From Novosphingobium sp. UBA1948 (GTDB lineage Bacteria; Pseudomonadota; Alphaproteobacteria; Sphingomonadales; Sphingomonadaceae): a DNA stretch of 6,940 nucleotides. The DNA lies in contig DDES01000188.1 in NCBI GenBank assembly GCA_002336765.1, positions 1,790-8,729 on the forward strand. Reading direction: 5' to 3'. Each line of letters begins with the position of its first letter. Position 1 is the first letter of the stretch. Under the pieces are notes generated by a model, which saw only the letters and a program-made list of their open reading frames with translations, ran no database searches and was not told the DNA's origin. Below, in pieces: positions 1 to 6,940 of this stretch. Both the position numbers and the translations under genes were made by a program.

Positions 1-2
1 TG

Positions 3-907
<905 letters not shown>

Positions 908-908
<1 letters not shown>

Positions 909-2371
909 TGGACTGGGCAGTTTCCCTTCGCCTCGCGGCGGCAGAGGAGATCCTCAGCATCTCCGGCCTCGTGCTGCTGTTGGTCGCCGCCTGGGCCGGT
1001 GACAAGGCGGCGCGCGCCATCACCTGGCTGTCGGCCGCCGCGCTGGTGGTTGCCGCCGTGGTGACCAGCCCCGCTTTGTGCGGCGCGCTGATGGGGCCGG
1101 AAGCCACGGCTTTCTTCGGCCAGTATAATGGCGATGCCTTTGCCGCTTATGCCAAGATCCTGATCTATGGCGCGGCGGCGGTGGCCCTGCTGGTGGCGCC
1201 CGACTTCTTCGAGCGTAACGGCGGATACCGCGCGGAATATCCGATCCTTGGCCTGTTCGCGGCGCTGGGCATGGGGCTGATGGTGGCGGCGGGCGATCTG
1301 CTCACGCTGTATATCGGTCTCGAGATGAACTCGCTGGCCGCCTATGTGATGGCCGCGATGCTGCGCACCGACGAGCGTTCGGCGGAAGCTGGCCTCAAGT
1401 ATTTCGTGCTGGGTTCGCTCGCTTCGGGCATCCTGCTGTTCGGCATGAGCCTGACCTATGGCTTCACCGGCACCACCAGCTTTGCGGGCATTCATGGCGC
1501 GCTCGCCGGTGGCCTGTCGAAGGGTGCTCTGTTCGGTCTGGTGTTCGTGCTGGCAGGCCTCGCCTTCAAGATCAGCGCTGTGCCGTTCCACATGTGGACG
1601 CCCGACGTCTATGAAGGCGCGCCGACGCCGGTGACGACCTTCTTCGCCACCGCGCCCAAGGTTGCCGCGCTGGGCCTCACCATGCGCGTTGCGCTGACGG
1701 CTTTCGGGCTTCAGGCGGCGGCCTGGCAGCAGATCATCGAGTTCCTCGCGCTGGCCTCGATCATCATCGGCGCGCTGGGCGCGATCGGTCAGGGCAATAT
1801 CAAGCGCCTGATGGCCTATTCCTCGATCAACAACGTCGGCTTCATGCTGATCGGTCTGGCGGCGGCCACCTCGGGCGGCGCGGCTGCCGTGCTGGTCTAT
1901 CTCGCGATCTATGTGGCGACCTCGGTGGCTGGTTTCGTGGTGATCCTGCTGCTGCGCGATGCCAATGGCAAGCCGGTGGAGGCGATCGCCGATCTGGCGG
2001 GCCTGTCGCGCACCCATCCGGGTATGGGCTTTGTGCTGGCGATGGTGATGTTCAGCCTCGCGGGCGTGCCGCCGCTGTTCGGCTTCTGGGGCAAGTTTGT
2101 GGTGTTCCAGTCGGCGGTGGCTGCGGGTATGCTGCCGCTTGCCACGGTGGGTATCGCGGCCTCGGTGATCGGCGCTTTCTACTACCTCAAGGTGGTGAAG
2201 GTGATGTATTTCGACGAGCCAGCCGAAAAGGTGGTGACCAAGGTCGATCCGCTGCACGGCGTACTGCTCTATGGCAGCGCCTTCGTGATCTCGCCGCTGG
2301 GCTATCTGGCTACGGGCTGGCTCGGCGGCATCGCCAAGACGGCGGCCTCCGCGCTGTTCCACGGCGTCTGA
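908..2371 (+). CDS. nuoN: NADH-quinone oxidoreductase subunit N (complex I)
   Basis: NuoN is the antiporter-like complex I subunit next to NuoM in the inner membrane and carries one proton pathway. The 487-residue product is the normal family length and is almost entirely transmembrane helices. The charged residues of the proposed proton channel are all visible: Glu139 (in LYIGLEMNSLAAYVM), Lys164, Lys221 (in AFKISAVPFHMWTPDVYEG), Lys251 (in ATAPKVAALG) and Lys396 (in FGFWGKFVV). By position and context these correspond to E. coli NuoN Glu133, Lys158, Lys217, Lys247 and Lys395. GQGNIKRLMAYSSINNVG (294-311) is a further signature. The start is the ATG overlapping the nuoM stop, backed by a good Shine-Dalgarno. 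As the last nuo gene it is followed after only 15 nt by birA with no terminator visible, so transcription probably continues. Nothing suggests damage; the gene should be functional. Confidence 0.98.
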
Positions 2372-2386
2372 GCCAGAGCTAAACCT

Positions 2387-3115
2387 TTGTTCGAAACCCT
2401 TCGGGTAACCGGTTCGACCAATGCTGACCTTGCTGCAAGGCTGGTAGCGGGCGAGCAGGTTCCCGAAGGGTTTTGGCTTTTGGCCGACCGGCAGACAGCG
2501 GGCAAAGGGCGGTTGGGCCGCGTGTGGGATGACGGGGCCGCTGTTCCCGAAAAGGCGGGGAACTTCATGGGGTCCACCGCCGTCGCCTTGATGCCGCAGG
2601 ACCCTTCCGCCGGCTCGCTGGCGCTGGTGGCGGGGCTTGCGGTGCAGCAGGCGGTGGCGCCCTATGTCGCGCCGCCCCATATGCCGCTGCTCAAATGGCC
2701 CAATGATGTGATGGTGGGCGGCGCCAAGCTGGCGGGTATCCTCCTCGAACGCGTGCGCGACCATGTGATTGTGGGGATCGGGGTCAATCTGGCCAGCGCG
2801 CCCGAGATCGCGGGGCGCGAGACTTGCGCGCTCGCCCGTTTCGGCCCCGCGCCGGACCGCGACAGTTTTGCCGTCGCCTTGGCGGGCCATTTTGCCGATG
2901 AGCTCGCCCGCTGGCGCCGCTTCGGGATCGAGGCCTTGCTTGCCCGCTGGCAGGCCGCCGCCCATCCCTTGGGCACGCCGCTTGCGGTCAGCCAGAGCGA
3001 CGGGAGCAAGCTTGCGGGTATTTTCGCGGGGCTGGACGCCACGGGAGCCTTGCGCCTTGCGCTGCCCGATGGCACCTGCCAGACGGTTCATGCTGGCGAT
3101 GTCAGTCTGGCGTGA
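2387..3115 (+). CDS. birA: Biotin--[acetyl-CoA-carboxylase] ligase, monofunctional (no HTH)
   Basis: This is a biotin-protein ligase: it makes biotinyl-5'-AMP from biotin and ATP and transfers biotin to a lysine of carrier domains such as the acetyl-CoA carboxylase BCCP. The 242 residues hold only the catalytic and C-terminal domains. GSTNADL (9-15) starts almost at the N terminus, so the DNA-binding helix-turn-helix of E. coli BirA is absent and the protein should not act as a repressor. RQTAGKGRLGRVW (35-47) is the biotinyl-AMP binding loop, KWPNDVMVGGAKLAGILLE (103-121) holds the catalytic lysine region, and VIVGIGVNL (127-135) is also conserved. The stretch DDGAAVPEKAGNFMGS (48-63) looks a few residues longer than the usual short link after the loop Trp. 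The start is TTG, the only candidate after the in-frame nuoN stop, with at best a weak AGAG (2375-2378) ahead, so initiation may depend on coupling to nuoN. Confidence 0.93.
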   Translation: MFETLRVTGSTNADLAARLVAGEQVPEGFWLLADRQTAGKGRLGRVWDDGAAVPEKAGNFMGSTAVALMPQDPSAGSLALVAGLAVQQAVAPYVAPPHMPLLKWPNDVMVGGAKLAGILLERVRDHVIVGIGVNLASAPEIAGRETCALARFGPAPDRDSFAVALAGHFADELARWRRFGIEALLARWQAAAHPLGTPLAVSQSDGSKLAGIFAGLDATGALRLALPDGTCQTVHAGDVSLA

Positions 3116-3128
3116 AACGGATAGGATG

Positions 3129-3144
3129 AGGAAGGGCGACCATG
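3129..3144 (+). promoter_or_regulatory. Shine-Dalgarno for coaX
   Basis: AGGAAGGG at 3129-3136 lies 5 nt before the ATG at 3142. It occupies most of the 26-nt gap after the birA stop. No promoter-like or terminator-like structure fits into this gap, which supports co-transcription. Confidence 0.7.
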
Positions 3145-3921
3145 CTGCTCGCGATTGATGTCGGCAACACCAATATCGTTTTCGCGCTCTATGACGCGCT
3201 GGCGATCAAGGCGCGCTGGCGCATCGCCACCGATCCGCGCCGCACCGCGGATGAATATGCGGTGTGGCTGATGCAATTGCTGGCGATCGAGGGCTTCGAG
3301 CGCGGCGCCATCCAGCAGATCATGGTATCGACGGTCGTGCCGCGCGCGCTGCATAATCTCGATGTGCTGGCGACCAAATATTTCAACGTGCCGCTCGAAG
3401 TGGCGGGCGTGGGCAAGGCGTCCTATGCCATCGACATCGATGTGCCTGATCCGCGCTCGCTGGGCGCCGACCGTGCGGTGAACGCCATCGCCGCCCATGC
3501 CAAGTATAAGGGCGACCTCATCGTCGTCGATTTCGGCACCGCCACCACCATCGACGTGGTTGATTTCAACGGCGCCTACAAGGGCGGCATCATTGCCCCC
3601 GGCCTCAACCTCTCGCTCGACGCTTTGGTGGGCAACACCGCCAAGCTGCCGCGCATCGCCATCGCCGAGCCGGACAGCAAAAGCGTGATCGGCACCACCA
3701 CCGAGAGCCAGATGCTGATCGGCATCTATTGGGGCTATGTGGCGATGATGGAGGGCTTGATCGCCCGCATGCGCGCCGAGGTGGGCCGCCCGACCACCGT
3801 GGTCGCCACGGGCGGTCTTGCGGTGCTGTTCAACAAACAGGAAGGGCTGTTTGACGCGGTGGACGCCGATCTCACGCTCGATGGCATAGCCTTGCTGGCG
3901 CAGCGCGCCCGCAGCCGATAA
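3142..3921 (+). CDS. coaX: Type III pantothenate kinase
   Basis: CoaX phosphorylates pantothenate to 4'-phosphopantothenate using ATP, the first step of coenzyme A synthesis. It belongs to the ASKHA (actin/hexokinase-like) fold and, unlike CoaA, is generally not inhibited by CoA. The 259 residues match the normal length. Visible motifs are the phosphate-binding DVGNTN (6-11), GADR (108-111) with the presumed catalytic Asp110, DFGTATTID (130-138) of the second phosphate site, GGIIAPG (148-154), NTAKLP (165-170) and ATGG near the C terminus for adenosine binding. Asp6, Asp110 and Asp130 form the usual acidic set. The start is an ATG with a strong Shine-Dalgarno, and the IDVGNTN motif follows directly as in family members. 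It sits 26 nt after birA; both genes supply acyl-carrier cofactor chemistry. Fully intact by inspection. Confidence 0.97.
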   Translation: MLLAIDVGNTNIVFALYDALAIKARWRIATDPRRTADEYAVWLMQLLAIEGFERGAIQQIMVSTVVPRALHNLDVLATKYFNVPLEVAGVGKASYAIDIDVPDPRSLGADRAVNAIAAHAKYKGDLIVVDFGTATTIDVVDFNGAYKGGIIAPGLNLSLDALVGNTAKLPRIAIAEPDSKSVIGTTTESQMLIGIYWGYVAMMEGLIARMRAEVGRPTTVVATGGLAVLFNKQEGLFDAVDADLTLDGIALLAQRARSR

Positions 3922-3925
3922 TTTC

Positions 3926-3940
3926 AGGAGAAAGACGATA
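3926..3940 (+). promoter_or_regulatory. Strong Shine-Dalgarno facing a non-standard ATA, candidate rnj start
   Basis: AGGAG at 3926-3930 is followed after a 7-nt spacer by ATA at 3938-3940, exactly where a start codon should be. Reading on from ATA gives TRKSPAKDPFAPGKELLF, in frame with RNase J and merging into its conserved N terminus. No ATG, GTG or TTG occurs in this frame between the preceding in-frame stop (3887-3889) and TTG at 3989; the only other possibility is CTG at 3986. The simplest reading is an ancestral ATG changed to ATA, by mutation or by a sequencing error. Use of ATA as a start is inference. Confidence 0.55.
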
Positions 3941-3988
3941 ACGCGCAAATCCCCCGCCAAAGATCCCTTCGCCCCGGGCAAGGAACTG

Positions 3989-5629
3989 TTGTTCTGCGCG
4001 CTGGGCGGCTCGGGCGAGATTGGCATGAATGTCAATCTCTATGGCGCGCATGGCAAATGGCTGATGGTCGATCTGGGCATGACCTTTGCCGGCAGCGAAT
4101 ATCCGGGCAGCGAACTGGTTTTTGCCGATCTGGCCTTTATCGAGGAGAGGCGCGAGGATCTGGTCGGCATCGTGCTGACCCATGCGCATGAGGACCACAT
4201 CGGCGCCGTGCCCTATTTCGCCGCCGATCTGGATGTGCCGCTTTATGCTACGCCTTTCACCGCCAAGCTGGTGGCGGCCAAGCTGGAAGAGGCGGGCATC
4301 GCGCGCGATGTCGAACTGAATGTGATCGACCATTTCGACCAGTTCGATCTGGGGCCTTTTGGCATCCGCTATGTGCCGCTGGCGCATTCCATCGCCGAGG
4401 GCAATGCGCTGGTGATCGAGACGCCCTATGGGCGGATCTTCCACACCGGCGACTGGAAGCTGGACGACGAGCCGCTGGTCGGCACGCCTGCCACGCCCGC
4501 CGAACTGACCCAGATCGGCGACGAGGGCGTGCTGGCGCTGGTGTGCGACAGCACCAATGTCTTCAACCCCAAGGCTTCGGGCAGCGAGGGCGAGGTGGCC
4601 CGCGCGATGGAGGCCGAGGTGGCGCGCCACAAGGGCAAGCGCGTGGTGGTGACCACTTTCGCCTCCAACGTTGCGCGCGTGCAGACTTTGGGTCGTGTGG
4701 CCAAGGCAACGGGGCGCAGGCTTTGCGTGGTGGGTCGTTCGCTTGACCGGATTATCGCTGCGGCGGAAGGTTGCGGCTATCTGGGCGATCTGCCCGACAT
4801 CATCGATATGGACACCGCGATGGGCCTGCCGCGCGGGCAGGTGTTGATCGTCGCCACCGGCGGGCAGGGTGAGCCGCGCGCGGCGCTCTCGCGCATTGCC
4901 GATGGCAACCATCCGGTCAAGCTGGAGCGCGGCGATGTGGTGCTGTTTTCCAGCCGCCAGATCCCCGGCAACGAGATCGCCATTGGCAAGGTGCAGAACC
5001 AGTTGGCCGAGCAGGGGATCACCGTTGTTACCGACCGGCAGGCCGAGATCCATGTCTCGGGTCATCCGGGCAGGCCGGAACTGGAAGCGCTCTATGGCTG
5101 GATCCGCCCGCAGATCCTGATGCCGGTGCATGGCGAGATGCGCCATATGATGGAACAGGCACGGGTGGGCAAGGCTTGCGGGATTCCGGCGCAAGTGGTG
5201 CAGAAAAACGGCGATCTGGTGCGGCTCGCGCCTGGCAAGCCCGGCAAATTTGCCGAAGTGGGCGCGGGGCGTTTGATCCTTGATGGCGATATTATCGCGC
5301 CTGCCGATGGCGAGGCGGTGGCCATGCGCCGCCGTCTGGCGTGGCATGGCGCCTTGATGGTGGCCGTGGGCGGGCGGGTAAAGCACCACGAGTTTACGGC
5401 GCAGGTGGCGGGGCTTGGCCTGCCACTGGTGGAGGATTACGATGCCTTTGTGAAAGAGGCGGAGAATGATGTTCTGGACGCGCTGGGCAAGCTCAAGGGG
5501 CAGGACAAGCGCGATGGCGGTGCCATTGCCGAGGCTGCCCGCCTTGCCGCGCGGCGCGCTGCCGGTCGCTGGTGTGGCAAGAAGCCGCAGGTCAAGGTGA
5601 TGCTGATGGTCGAAGGGCTGGAGCCGTGA
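3989..5629 (+). CDS. rnj: Ribonuclease J (metallo-beta-lactamase / beta-CASP RNase)
   Basis: RNase J is a zinc-dependent cytoplasmic RNase with 5'-to-3' exonuclease and endonuclease activity, acting in mRNA decay and, in alphaproteobacteria studied, rRNA 5'-end maturation. Numbering from TTG 3989 (546 residues): ALGGSGEIGMN (4-14), the metal motif HAHEDH (65-70), HSIAEGN (133-139), HTGDWK (152-157, Asp155 a metal ligand), CDSTN (186-190), beta-CASP ATGGQGEP (289-296), SSRQIPGNE (321-329), HVSGHPGRPEL (355-365) and MPVHGE (378-383), then a C-terminal domain. All metal ligands expected for the family are present, so it should be active. The start is uncertain. TTG 3989 is the first accepted start codon, but its closest purine-rich site (AAGGAA, 3980-3985) is only 3 nt away. 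A much better Shine-Dalgarno points at ATA 3938, which would add 17 residues. The family identity is firm, the N terminus is not. The stop overlaps the next gene's start. Confidence 0.95.
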   Translation: MFCALGGSGEIGMNVNLYGAHGKWLMVDLGMTFAGSEYPGSELVFADLAFIEERREDLVGIVLTHAHEDHIGAVPYFAADLDVPLYATPFTAKLVAAKLEEAGIARDVELNVIDHFDQFDLGPFGIRYVPLAHSIAEGNALVIETPYGRIFHTGDWKLDDEPLVGTPATPAELTQIGDEGVLALVCDSTNVFNPKASGSEGEVARAMEAEVARHKGKRVVVTTFASNVARVQTLGRVAKATGRRLCVVGRSLDRIIAAAEGCGYLGDLPDIIDMDTAMGLPRGQVLIVATGGQGEPRAALSRIADGNHPVKLERGDVVLFSSRQIPGNEIAIGKVQNQLAEQGITVVTDRQAEIHVSGHPGRPELEALYGWIRPQILMPVHGEMRHMMEQARVGKACGIPAQVVQKNGDLVRLAPGKPGKFAEVGAGRLILDGDIIAPADGEAVAMRRRLAWHGALMVAVGGRVKHHEFTAQVAGLGLPLVEDYDAFVKEAENDVLDALGKLKGQDKRDGGAIAEAARLAARRAAGRWCGKKPQVKVMLMVEGLEP

Positions 5630-5916
5630 AACCGGCCTCGATTGTCGCGATCTACCTGTTGTTCTGGGTGATCTCGGCCTTCGCGGTGCTGCCCTTTGGC
5701 GTGCGGACCCCCGACGAGACGGGCGAGGAACTGGTGAAAGGGCAGGCCACCAGCGCACCCTCCAATTTCCGCCCCTTGCGCGTGATCGGGCGCACCACGC
5801 TGGTGGCAACCGTGCTTTTCGCGCTGTTTTACGCCAATTACCTCAAGGGTTGGGTGAGCATCGAGGATATCGCGCCCTTCAAAATGCCCGCCTCGCTGGC
5901 CGACAGTTCGAACTAG
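5626..5916 (+). CDS. DUF1467 family two-helix inner-membrane protein
   Basis: This 96-residue protein matches the alphaproteobacterial DUF1467 family as I remember it; no function is established. It has two predicted membrane helices, about residues 5-23 (SIVAIYLLFWVISAFAVLP) and 57-73 (TTLVATVLFALFYANYL). Between them is a polar loop beginning with the family-like LPFGVRTPDETGEE (22-35) and containing SAPSNFRP (43-50). The start chosen is GTG at 5626, which overlaps the rnj TGA (5627-5629) as GTGA. AAGGG at 5613-5617 sits 8 nt upstream. An upstream ATG at 5572 in the same frame would add an Ala/Gly/Arg-rich stretch that is only rnj read out of frame, so it was not used. Overlap with rnj suggests translational coupling and a shared transcript; whether the protein has anything to do with RNase J is unknown. 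Its stop lies in CTAG shared with the convergent gene. Confidence 0.88.
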   Translation: MKPASIVAIYLLFWVISAFAVLPFGVRTPDETGEELVKGQATSAPSNFRPLRVIGRTTLVATVLFALFYANYLKGWVSIEDIAPFKMPASLADSSN

Positions 5917-5917
5917 T
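5912..5917. other. ACTAGT palindrome with overlapping convergent stop codons
   Basis: CTAG at 5913-5916 provides TAG for the + strand DUF1467 gene (5914-5916) and TAG for the - strand coiled-coil gene (5913-5915). The two genes overlap by four bases end to end, leaving no intergenic space and no room for a dedicated bidirectional terminator outside coding sequence. Confidence 0.9.
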
Positions 5918-6940
5918 CGCGCAAGCGCTCGATGGCCTGCGCCAGCGCGACATAGACTTTGCCCATATCCGAGGACAGCAGCGTCACGCTCACCGCATGG
6001 CCATCGCGCGTGGCCAGCAGGTGGCGCAGCATCGCCTCGAAATCGTGGATATAGCGGTTGACCTGAGCCTGAAACGCACCGTCGCTTTCGTAGAGATGCA
6101 GTACATGTTTGGCATCGGCGGCCCCCAGCAGGCGCACCGCACGGCGGGTGAAAATCCCGCGATCCCCCTTCAGATAGGCGGCCCATGCGGTGTCGCTCAC
6201 CTCGCTATCGAGCGCGCCGACAATGTCCACGGCGGAGGATTGCAGCGTGTCGGTGATAGTGGCCATACGGCGGGCGAAATCATGGTCGATGCGATCTTCG
6301 GCGGCATCGCGCGCGGCGGTGACGCGGGCCTCGAGATGGGCGGCCAATTCCTCCACCTCGGCCAGACGGCGGGTGAGTTGCTCGGCCGCCTCGCTCGAAA
6401 CGCCGATGGCATGGGCGGCGGCCTGCTCCAGACGGCCCGCGATCTCGCTGGCTTTCAGGCGCATGGCGCGCTCCATGGCCGCGCCGCTCGAGGTGGATAG
6501 CTGTTCGGCGAGCGAAGCGACCTGCGCCGCCCCGTCGGTCTCGATCGAGCGGATCGCCAGCCTTGCGGCATCGGTGAGCGCCACAACCGCCGAATCCAGT
6601 TCCTCGCGCGCCTCGGCGGCGATCCGTGCGGTATCGGCTTCCAGCCCCGCCAGCTTGTCGCGCAACCCGTCAAAATCGCCCGACAGGCGCGTGCCCAAGG
6701 CATCCACCGCGCCCAATCCGGTCTGCGCCGCGCCCACCTGTTCGGCCAGCGCCGTGCCATCGGCCCGCGCGGCCTCCACTGTTTCGCGCAACGTCTTGAC
6801 CCGTGCCTCATGCGCCAGCAACAGATCCTCGCTGGCGCGCAGCGCGGCGGGCAATTGCTCGCGGCTGTGGCTGGCGGAGGACTGGATCAGTTCGAGCAGG
6901 CGCACGCTGCTATCGGTCAGCTTTTCCAGCGCGCGGTCGG
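5913..6940 (-). CDS. Uncharacterised long coiled-coil protein with a compact C-terminal domain, N-terminus off the edge
   Basis: The frame is open from the right edge to a TAG at 5913-5915, giving 341 residues; the true start lies outside the window. A GTG at 6903-6905 could be read as a start, but the codons before it (encoding DRALEKLTDSS) continue the same helical pattern, so the gene is partial. Residues 1 to about 247 are rich in Ala, Glu, Arg and Leu, with almost no proline, aromatic residue or cysteine, as in a long coiled coil or helical rod. The last ~95 residues (5916-6197) change character. They hold AWAAYLKGDRGIFTRRAVRLL, then HLYESDGAFQAQVNRYIHDF, then SVTLLSSDMGKVYVALAQAI, which look like a folded mixed domain. 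I believe similar proteins occur in other sphingomonads as hypothetical proteins, but cannot verify this. No membrane segment or signal peptide is visible here. A chemoreceptor-like or apolipoprotein-like helical rod are alternatives; no chemoreceptor hairpin signature is seen. Function unknown. Confidence 0.85.
   Translation of the reverse strand, partial: DRALEKLTDSSVRLLELIQSSASHSREQLPAALRASEDLLLAHEARVKTLRETVEAARADGTALAEQVGAAQTGLGAVDALGTRLSGDFDGLRDKLAGLEADTARIAAEAREELDSAVVALTDAARLAIRSIETDGAAQVASLAEQLSTSSGAAMERAMRLKASEIAGRLEQAAAHAIGVSSEAAEQLTRRLAEVEELAAHLEARVTAARDAAEDRIDHDFARRMATITDTLQSSAVDIVGALDSEVSDTAWAAYLKGDRGIFTRRAVRLLGAADAKHVLHLYESDGAFQAQVNRYIHDFEAMLRHLLATRDGHAVSVTLLSSDMGKVYVALAQAIERLRD

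Noticed and set aside
5572..5625. Upstream ATG start for the DUF1467 protein
   Set aside because: The extra 18 residues are low-complexity out-of-frame rnj sequence. GTG 5626 with AAGGG upstream puts the start directly before the family-like KPASIVAIY.
3872..5809. 645-codon open frame on the - strand across rnj
   Set aside because: Same GC-driven antisense effect. The translation is a His/Arg/Gln-rich shadow of RNase J with no family motifs.
5437..6186. 249-codon open frame on the - strand over the rnj end and DUF1467
   Set aside because: It overlaps three better-supported genes and has shadow-like composition. No separate Shine-Dalgarno or motif supports it.
5850..6500. 216-codon open frame on the + strand opposite the coiled-coil gene
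   Set aside because: His/Gly/Arg/Gln-rich antisense translation of the coiled-coil gene. The - strand frame has coherent heptad-like composition and a structured C terminus.
6903..6905. GTG as the true start of the - strand coiled-coil gene
   Set aside because: The frame stays open to the window edge and the upstream codons continue the same helical composition, so it is probably an internal valine.
5917..6940. Methyl-accepting chemotaxis protein identity for the coiled-coil gene
   Set aside because: The helical composition is similar, but no conserved receptor hairpin-tip signature is seen, and the C-terminal domain does not fit a receptor.

Overview
The window looks like a piece of chromosomal core genome from a GC-rich alphaproteobacterium, most likely of the order Sphingomonadales (Novosphingobium/Sphingomonas-like). 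This rests on the gene order and on the character of the proteins: the ends of NuoM and NuoN, a biotin ligase without a DNA-binding domain, CoaX and an alphaproteobacterial-type RNase J followed by a DUF1467 membrane protein. The genus is an inference and was not tested by any search. Coding density is close to 100 percent. I see no mobile element, CRISPR array, tRNA or rRNA, no gene-free stretch over 300 bases, and no convincing intrinsic terminator.

Layout. Five complete or partial genes on the + strand come first: the 3' part of nuoM (to 908), nuoN (908-2371), a biotin-protein ligase birA (2387-3115), coaX for type III pantothenate kinase (3142-3921) and rnj for ribonuclease J (about 3938/3989-5629). 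A small two-helix inner-membrane protein of the DUF1467 family follows (5626-5916). Spacing is very tight: 1 nt overlap, 15 nt gap, 26 nt gap, 16 nt gap (to the candidate ATA start of rnj) and 4 nt overlap. The whole run therefore looks like the distal end of the nuo operon reading on into housekeeping genes. On the - strand, a long coiled-coil protein of unknown function enters from the right edge and ends at 5913. Its stop codon and that of the DUF1467 gene share the palindrome CTAG.

How the genes relate. NuoM and NuoN are proton-pumping antiporter-like subunits of respiratory complex I. BirA attaches biotin to carboxylases such as acetyl-CoA carboxylase, and CoaX starts coenzyme A synthesis, so these two serve acyl-CoA metabolism. 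RNase J is the 5'-exonuclease/endonuclease for RNA processing and decay. Co-transcription would tie respiration, cofactor supply and RNA turnover together, but the grouping may simply be conserved synteny.

The most notable points are the apparent loss of a normal start codon in rnj (an ATA sits where a well-placed Shine-Dalgarno expects ATG), the uncharacterised coiled-coil protein with a compact C-terminal domain, and the shared-stop convergent junction. I did not find evidence of a novel multi-gene system.
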